A model generated the notes under the pieces. That model had not been told where the DNA came from. It searched no databases and saw only the letters and a list, made by a program, of their open reading frames with translations. Shown here in pieces: positions 58,424 to 64,000 of a stretch of DNA of 64,000 bases. This stretch comes from Gordius sp. MW1. Its lineage: Eukaryota > Nematomorpha > Gordioida > Gordea > Gordiidae. Location of the stretch: NCBI GenBank assembly GCA_964036665.1, contig OZ038527.1:3100001-3164000 (forward strand), in the 5' to 3' direction. The first letter of the stretch is position 1, and each line of letters starts with the position of its first letter. Position numbers and translations under genes: made by a program.

Positions 58424-59400
58424 ATTTGGCCAATGGTCACTTTTTCTCTATTGGTCAGTACCAACAGATATTCTATAAGTCAATGATAGCCAAAAAAACG
58501 GAAAAAAAATTTTGATGCTCACTTTGGCCAATGGTCATTTTTTCCATTGGTCAGTAGCCAGCACACGGTAAAAGTGGATATACATTCATAAGAGTAAAAA
58601 AACGAAAAAAAAATTTTCGAATCACATTTTGGCCAATGGTCATTTTTTTCTATTGGTCAGCAGCCAGGACACGGTAAAAGCGGATATAAATTCATAATAG
58701 TCAAAAAAAACAAAAAAAAAGTTTTCGAATCACATTTTGGCCAATGGTCATTTTATTCCATTGGTCAGCAGCCAGCGGACGGCCAAAAAGTCATAATAGC
58801 AATGGTAGGAACAGGAACAATCATAATAGTCAAAAAAAACGAAAAAAATAATTTCGATTCACATTTTGGCCAATGGTCATTTTTTCCATCGGTCAGGAGC
58901 CAGCGGACGGCCAAAAAGTCATAATAGCAATGGTAGTAACAGGAACAATCATAATAGTCAAAAAAAAACGAAAGAATAAACTCGGATTCACATTTTGGCC
59001 AATGGTCATTTTTTTCATTGGTCAGCAGCCAACGGACGGCCAAAAAGTCTTATTATCAATGATAGTAACAAGAACAATCATAAGAGTCAAAAAAAACTCC
59101 GGGATTCTAACCCAAAAACTAGTTAAATTGCATAGCAATTAGAAGTAAACAACTTTTATTTATGTTTATTATATAACATTGGTCAGCAGCCAGCGGACGG
59201 CCAAAAAGTCATAATAGCAATGGTAGAAACAGGAACAATCATAATAGTCAAAAAAAACGAAAAAAATAATTTCGATTCACATTTTGGCCAATGGTCATTT
59301 TTTTCATTGGTCAGCAGCCAGCGGACGGCCAAAAATTCTTATTATCAATGATAGTAACAAGAACAATCATAAGAGTCAAAAAAACTCCGGGATTCTAACC
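58424..59400 (+). repeat. CCAATGG/CCATTGG satellite, plus orientation
   Basis: At least seven units begin TTGGCCAATGGTCA (58428, 58525, 58630, 58737, 58867, 58996, 59285), spaced about 97-130 bp, plus a partial unit near 59178. A full unit contains CCATTGGTCAGCAGCCAGCG, GACGGCCAAAAAGTCATAAT, GTAACAGGAACAATC, ATAATAGTCAAAAAAAACG and GATTCACATTTTGGCC. CCAATGG and CCATTGG, ten bases apart, form a hairpin in every unit. Confidence 0.88.
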
Positions 59401-59632
59401 CCAAAACTAGTTAAATTGCATAGCAATTAAAAGTAAACAACTTTTTTTATGTTTATTATATAACTAGTTAAATTGCATAGCATTAAAAGTAAACAACTTT
59501 TATCTATGTTTATTATATAACAAAAACTAGTTAAATTGCATAGCAAATAAAAGTAAACAACTTTTATTTATGTTTATTATATAACTAGTTAAATTAAATT
59601 GCATAGCAATTAAAAGTAACCAACTTTTATTA
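59400..59632. repeat. Tandem TAGTTAAATTGCATAGCAATTAAAAG units
   Basis: Four copies of ~60 bp: ACTAGTTAAATTGCATAGCA, then AAAAGTAAACAACTTTTATT, then TATGTTTATTATATAA. It carries the palindrome also found in the actin intron. The array separates the plus-oriented satellite from the inverted one. Confidence 0.8.
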
Positions 59633-59762
59633 ATTGCTATGCAATTTATGGGCTCACTTTCCATTTTCCGGATGTCACGCGGGGCTCCGCCCCCAGTTAC
59701 GCCCGAAGGGCGTATTTTTATTAATTGCTATGCAATTTATGGGCTCACTTTCCATTTTCCGA

Positions 59763-59853
59763 ATGTCACGCACCGAACGTGGATGTCACGCACCGAACGT
59801 GGATGTCACGCACCAAACGTGGATGTCACGCACCGAACGTGGATGTCACGCAC
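59763..59853. repeat. 20-bp iteron-like tandem repeat, copy 1
   Basis: Four and a half copies of ATGTCACGCACCGAACGTGG, one with a single change (CACCAAACG). Single isolated copies occur at 60128 and, diverged, at 60430. Confidence 0.9.
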
Positions 59854-59890
59854 TTTTAATTTTTGTTATTTGTTAATTTAATTTAACCAG

Positions 59891-60505
59891 TTTTTGGGTT
59901 CGAATCCCGGGATTTTTTTTTTCTATTATGATTGTTCCTGTTACTACCATTGATAATAAGACTTTTTGGCCGTCCGTTGGGTGCTGACCAATAAAAAAAT
60001 GACCATTTGGCCAAAGTGTGAAGCGAAATTATTTTTGCGTTTTTTTTGACTCTTATGATTGTTCTTGTTCCTACCATTGATAATAAGACTTTTTGGCCGT
60101 CCGTTAACTGCTGACCAATGGAATCGTGGATGTCACGCACCGAACCGAACGTGGATACGCACTTTTAATTTTTGTTAATTTAACCAGTTTTTGGGTTCGA
60201 ATCTCGGGGTTTTTTTTGAATATTATTATTGTAACTGTTACTACCATTGATAATATGACTTTTTGGCCGTCCGCTGGCTACTGACCACTGTAAAAAAATG
60301 ACCATTTGGCCAAAATGTTAAACGAAATTTTTTTTTGCGTTTTTTTTGCCTCTTATGATTGTTCCTGTTACTACCATTGATAATATTTCTTTTTGGCCGT
60401 CCGTTGGCTGCTGACCAATGAAAAAAACGTGGATGTCTTGCACCGAATGTCTTTTTTGTTTACTTTTAATTTTTGTTAATTTAACCAGTTTTTGGGTTCG
60501 AATCC
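59891..60505 (+). repeat. ~300-bp units carrying a B-box-like motif
   Basis: GGGTTCGAATCCCGG or close variants start at 59896, 60193 and 60494, each preceded by TTAACCAGTTTTT and followed by a T run. The motif equals the tRNA T-arm / RNA polymerase III B box consensus GGTTCGANTCC. No A box or cloverleaf is evident upstream, so these are not tRNA genes. Reverse-oriented, mutated copies lie at about 59096 and 59386. Confidence 0.6.
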
Positions 60506-61110
60506 CGGGGTTTTTTTTGACTATTATGTTTGTTCCTGTTACTACCATTGATAATAAGACTTTTTGGCCGTCCGCTGGCTGCTGACCAATGGAAAAAAAT
60601 GACCATTTGGCCAAAATGTGAATCCAAGTTTATTTTTTCGCTTTTTTCCGCCTATTATGATTGTTCATGTTACTACCATTGATAATCTGCCTTTTTGGCC
60701 GTCCTCTGGTTACTGACCACTGGAAAAAAATGACCATTGGCCAAAGTATGAAGTAAAATTTTTTTCCTCGTTTTTTTGGCTAACATTGACTTATAGAGTA
60801 TCTGTTGGTAGTGACCAATGAAAAAAATGACCATTTGGCCAAAATGTGAATCGAAAATTTTTTTTCGTTTTTTTTGACTTTTATGATTGTTTCTGTTAAT
60901 ACCATTAATAATATGACTTTTTGGCCGTCCGCTGGCTACTAACCATTGGAAAAAAATGCCCATTGGCCAAAGTATGAAGTGAAATTTTTTTCCTCGTTTT
61001 TTTGGCTAACATTGACTTATAGATTATCTGTTGGTAGTGACCAATGAAAAAAATGACCATTTGGCTTTGACTCTTATGTATTAATAGATTGTCTTTTGGT
61101 ACTGACCAAT
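59930..61110 (-). repeat. CCAATGG/CCATTGG satellite, minus orientation
   Basis: The same units as at 58424-59400 but reversed: AAAAATGACCATTTGGCC (60303 and others) and GACTTTTTGGCCGTCCG. Units are often mutated so that the hairpin becomes CCAAAT/CCATTTGG. Confidence 0.85.
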
Positions 61111-61129
61111 GGAACAATTTAGCACATGT

Positions 61130-61547
61130 AAATTTTTTGATATATCTTTATGATACCTGTGACAGTTTTAGATGCGCGGTCGTAACAGGCAATAGCGGAG
61201 CTATTGCATGTCGCTGATAGTTTCGTCGTAAGGATTTTTTTAATTTTTATTATTATTTCCCATTAATTTCTATGTAAAAATTTTTAATAATTTCTATGCA
61301 ATTTTTTATTATAAGCTACAATAGGAATTATCCCAATTAAATTTTTTGATATATCTTTATGATACCTGTGACAGTTTTAGATGCGCGGTCGTAACAGGCA
61401 ATAGCGGAGCTATTGCATGTCGCTGATAGTTTCGTCGTAAGGATTTTTTTAATTTTTATTATTATTTCCCATTAATTTCTATGTAAAAATTTTTAATAAT
61501 TTCTATGCAATTTTTTATTATAAGCTACAATAGGAATTATCCCAATT
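61130..61547. repeat. 209-bp tandem duplication
   Basis: Two copies, 61130-61338 and 61339-61547, essentially identical, including GATGCGCGGTCGTAACAGGC and AATAGCGGAGCTATTGC, a small palindrome. A third partial copy of that core is at 61600-61640. Confidence 0.92.
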
Positions 61548-62240
61548 TAATAACATTTTACCTTAACCAAAAGTAAGTTTTTAAATTTTATCATTTTTAG
61601 ATGCGCGTTCGTAACAGGCAATAGCGGAGCTATTGCATATCGCTGGTAATTGTGCCATTTTTAGATGCGCAGACGTAACAGGACGCCTAAATTAATTACT
61701 ATTTTTAACAAAGTTTTCCATTATTACTAACCATACTAAATAAAAATTACCTCTGAATTACGTAGCGAGTTTTTTATTTTTATATTGATTATACGTTAAA
61801 CCCCTACCCCTCTATCTTACCCTTCCACCGCTGAGTTGGTATTATTAGGGGGCGGGAGTGGAGGAGATCATCCCTCAACCCCTTTTTATTATTATTGATT
61901 TTTATATGCTTTTGGCAAATTAACGGAGGGAAAGGGGGGATAGTGTGCGCGTTTAGTTTTAACGGAGGGAAAGGGGGGGGGAAGGAGGTAGTTACTCTTC
62001 TATTCCCCCTCACTTCAGGCAAATACACTTAGAGCGCCAGCCCCCAAACCCCCATCCGCCATTGGTCTTTGCTATGAAAAACGTGGCTGATCGTGTCGCT
62101 AGTGCTGCCACAACTTCCCTTCACTTTCCCACTTTTTACCACTAAATGACGTCTAACTCTATAATTCAGTACACTTTTAAAAAACATTTTATCGTAAAAA
62201 TATGTTTATCAAAAATGAAATTTAATTGATCAGACAGGGA

Positions 62241-62460
62241 CATGGACGTAGCCAGGTTTTGGTTTGGGGGGGAGGCGAAACGTTTAAAATTTCAATCAGG
62301 GGGGGGGGGGGCCAAACCTACAATTTTTAATTTTTAGTTTTTTCATTCAAAAATTTTTTTTTCGTCATTTAGGGGGGTTTTCTTATTTGAACTAAAGGTC
62401 GACCAAGCAAAACCCAGGCAAAACTAGTCCCCCCCCCACTAAATGACAAAAAATTTCAAT
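62241..62460. mobile_element. CATGGGCGTAGCC-family MITE, fused with an AACGGCTGG-type fragment
   Basis: Left end CATGGACGTAGCCAGGTTTT with G runs; the interior near 62395-62430 changes to AAAGGTCGACCAAGCAAAAC, a piece of the MITE family seen at 29520. The right side ends in CCCCCCCCCACTAAATGAC without a proper TIR. Confidence 0.55.
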
Positions 62461-62693
62461 AAAGCTTCCTCCAAGAGTTACATTTTAGCCCCTTCACCCT
62501 CCTAACCTAAAATGTTTAACCTAATTTCATTTATTAAAAAATAAAAAATAAAGATGATATTTATATACTTTATCCAGCCGACATTTATACACTTAACTCA
62601 TTTATATTTTCCCGCTTCGTCAAATTGTAAATCAAAATAAAATTTTACGTTTTTTTGGCTAACATTGATACCTACCTATGCCCGTCAGTCCAA

Positions 62694-62843
62694 TTCTTTT
62701 GCCTTTAATACCCCCCTATAGGCATTCTCGCCCCTTCTCACCTTTCTCGCCCATAAATTGCATAGCAAATAAGCTACATTTATACGTAGAATAGATGAGT
62801 TGTCCCCTCTTCCCTTCCCCCCCCCTTCCCATCTCCCCCTTCT
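62694..62843 (-). repeat. Right arm of the ~150-bp inverted repeat
   Basis: Reverse complement of 58033-58183, as described there; starts TTTAATACCCCCCTATAGGC. Confidence 0.8.
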
Positions 62844-62845
62844 CC

Positions 62846-63003
62846 GGGGGTCTGGGGGCGGAGCCCCCAGGAGATGGGGGTTTGGGGGCGTAGCCCCCAA
62901 CGGGGGTTTGGGGGCAGAGCCCCCAACGGGGGACTGGGGGCGGAGCCCCCAGCAGGGGGTTTGGGGGCGAAGCCCCCAAGGGGGTCTGGGGGCGAAGCCC
63001 CCA
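62846..63003. repeat. GC-rich hairpin array (GGGGGCNNAGCCCCC)
   Basis: Six units of ~27 bp. Each has GGGGGC, two or three variable bases (GGA, GTA, AGA, GAA) and GCCCCC, linked by AACGGGGGTTT or a variant. Stems are conserved while loops and linkers vary. Open frames across it on both strands encode Gly/Pro repeats and are by-products of composition. Confidence 0.9.
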
Positions 63004-64000
63004 GTTACGCCCGAAGGGCGTATGTTAATTGCTATGCAATTTATGGGCTCACTTTCCATTTTCCGAATGTCACGCACCGAACGTGGATGTCACGCACCGA
63101 ACGTGGATGTCACGCACCAAACGTGGATGTCACGCACCGAACGTGGATGTCACGCACTTTTAATTTTTGTTATTTGTTAATTTAATTTAACCAGTTTTTG
63201 GGTTCGAATCCCGGGATTTTTTTTTTCTATTATGATTGTTCCTGTTACTACCATTGATAATAAGACTTTTTGGCCGTCCGTTGGGTGCTGACCAATAAAA
63301 AAATGACCATTTGGCCAAAGTGTGAAGCGAAATTATTTTTGCGTTTTTTTTGACTCTTATGATTGTTCTTGTTCCTACCATTGATAATAAGACTTTTTGG
63401 CCGTCCGTTAACTGCTGACCAATGGAATCGTGGATGTCACGCACCGAACCGAACGTGGATACGCACTTTTAATTTTTGTTAATTTAACCAGTTTTTGGGT
63501 TCGAATCTCGGGTTTTTTTTTGAATATTATTATTGTAACTGTTACTACCATTGATAATATGACTTTTTGGCCGTCCGCTGGCTACTGACCACTGTAAAAA
63601 AATGACCATTTGGCCAAAATGTTAAACGAAATTTTTTTTTGCGTTTTTTTTGCCTCTTATGATTGTTCCTGTTACTACCATTGATAATATTTCTTTTTGG
63701 CCGTCCGTTGGCTGCTGACCAATGAAAAAAACGTGGATGTCTTGCACCGAATGTCTTTTTTGTTTACTTTTAATTTTTGTTAATTTAACCAGTTTTTGGG
63801 TTCGAATCCCGGGGTTTTTTTTGACTATTATGTTTGTTCCTGTTACTACCATTGATAATAAGACTTTTTGGCCGTCCGCTGGCTGCTGACCAATGGAAAA
63901 AAAATGACCATTTGGCCAAAATGTGAATCCAAGTTTATTTTTTCGCTTTTTTCCGCCTATTATGATTGTTCATGTTACTACCATTGATAATCTGCCTTTT
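62997..64000. repeat. ~1-kb duplicated block, copy 2 (runs off the window)
   Basis: Near-identical to 59690-60695, offset about 3303-3305 bp; it starts at CCCCCAGTTACGCCCGAAGG. It is cut by the window end, so its true length is unknown. Confidence 0.92.
63067..63157. repeat. 20-bp iteron-like tandem repeat, copy 2
   Basis: Same four and a half copies as at 59763-59853, including the same variant third unit, which shows that the whole block was duplicated rather than each array arising separately. Confidence 0.9.

Larger units (their letters stand above)
59690..60695. repeat. ~1-kb duplicated block, copy 1
   Basis: It matches 62997-64000 nearly base for base, with a few indels in T or A runs and a 6-bp difference after GAAGGGCGTAT. 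It contains 20-bp tandem repeats, three B-box-like motifs and inverted satellite units. Confidence 0.92.

Noticed and set aside
59763..59853. CRISPR-like array
   Set aside because: The 20-bp repeats are directly adjacent without spacers, and the context is eukaryotic.
59891..59915. tRNA gene
   Set aside because: Only the T-arm/B-box matches; no acceptor stem, anticodon arm or A box could be assembled upstream.
58765..60963. Several 80-98-codon frames on both strands
   Set aside because: They are all translations of the CCAATGG satellite unit and repeat the same words.
62685..63185. Long Gly/Pro-rich ORFs on both strands
   Set aside because: They are translations of the GC hairpin array and of the 20-bp repeats; open frames occur on both strands because of composition.

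Overview
The window is eukaryotic nuclear DNA, AT-rich and dense in transposons, most likely from an arthropod (probably an insect). I base this on intron-rich genes with GT..AG introns, an arthropod-like actin beginning MCDDDIAAL, and the mix of Ty3/gypsy, hAT, PIF/Harbinger-like, Helitron and R2-like element remains. The species cannot be named from the sequence.

Four host genes can be read exon by exon. (1) An actin gene on the minus strand (17179 to 13742) has five coding exons that join to exactly 376 codons plus stop. A TATA box lies upstream, and a perfect CArg box lies about 2.2 kb further away. (2) A GH13-family gene on the minus strand (32886 to 24093) encodes a type II membrane protein resembling SLC3A1/rBAT, the heavy chain of amino-acid transporters. 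Twelve exons are readable and one short exon is unresolved. (3) A medium-chain acyl-CoA dehydrogenase (ACADM-like) lies on the minus strand (42439 to 37426), with nine exons; the first exon carrying the transit peptide was not found. (4) WDR12/Ytm1, a ribosome-biogenesis WD40 protein, lies on the plus strand (51971 to 54090), with nine exons that join to 446 codons plus stop. The genes are unrelated in function and do not form an operon or cluster; between them they cover muscle or cytoskeleton, amino-acid transport or sugar cleavage, mitochondrial fatty-acid oxidation and 60S ribosome assembly.

Layout: 1-260, tail of an unidentified ORF; 657-930, Harbinger-like MITE; 1127-3435, non-autonomous LTR element with CAAAC target duplication; 4226-11820, a decayed hAT transposon containing a long-inverted-repeat (foldback) element, which itself contains an intact Ty3/gypsy retrotransposon with identical 174-bp LTRs and TTGTT target duplications; 13.7-17.4 kb, actin; 20500-21477, hAT non-autonomous element with 8-bp target duplication; 24.1-32.9 kb, the SLC3A1-like gene with several MITEs in its introns; 35484-35684, an hAT MITE with perfect 8-bp target duplication; 37.4-42.4 kb, ACADM; 43583-45124, a Helitron carrying ten 69-bp coding repeats; 47-51 kb, dispersed repeats, Helitron helicase and LINE remnants, and an 856-bp hAT element with target duplication; 52-54 kb, WDR12; 55-57.8 kb, hAT-like ends around an R2-like retrotransposon tail plus another hAT fragment; 57.7 kb to the right edge, a complex satellite island.

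The satellite island is the least familiar part. It combines ~100-130-bp units built on the CCAATGG/CCATTGG hairpin, a switch of orientation, 20-bp iteron-like tandem repeats, a recurring tRNA B-box-like motif at ~300-bp spacing, a GC-rich hairpin array, a ~150-bp inverted repeat about 4.5 kb apart, and a ~1-kb near-identical duplication offset by about 3.3 kb. I found no coding capacity in it that I can defend.
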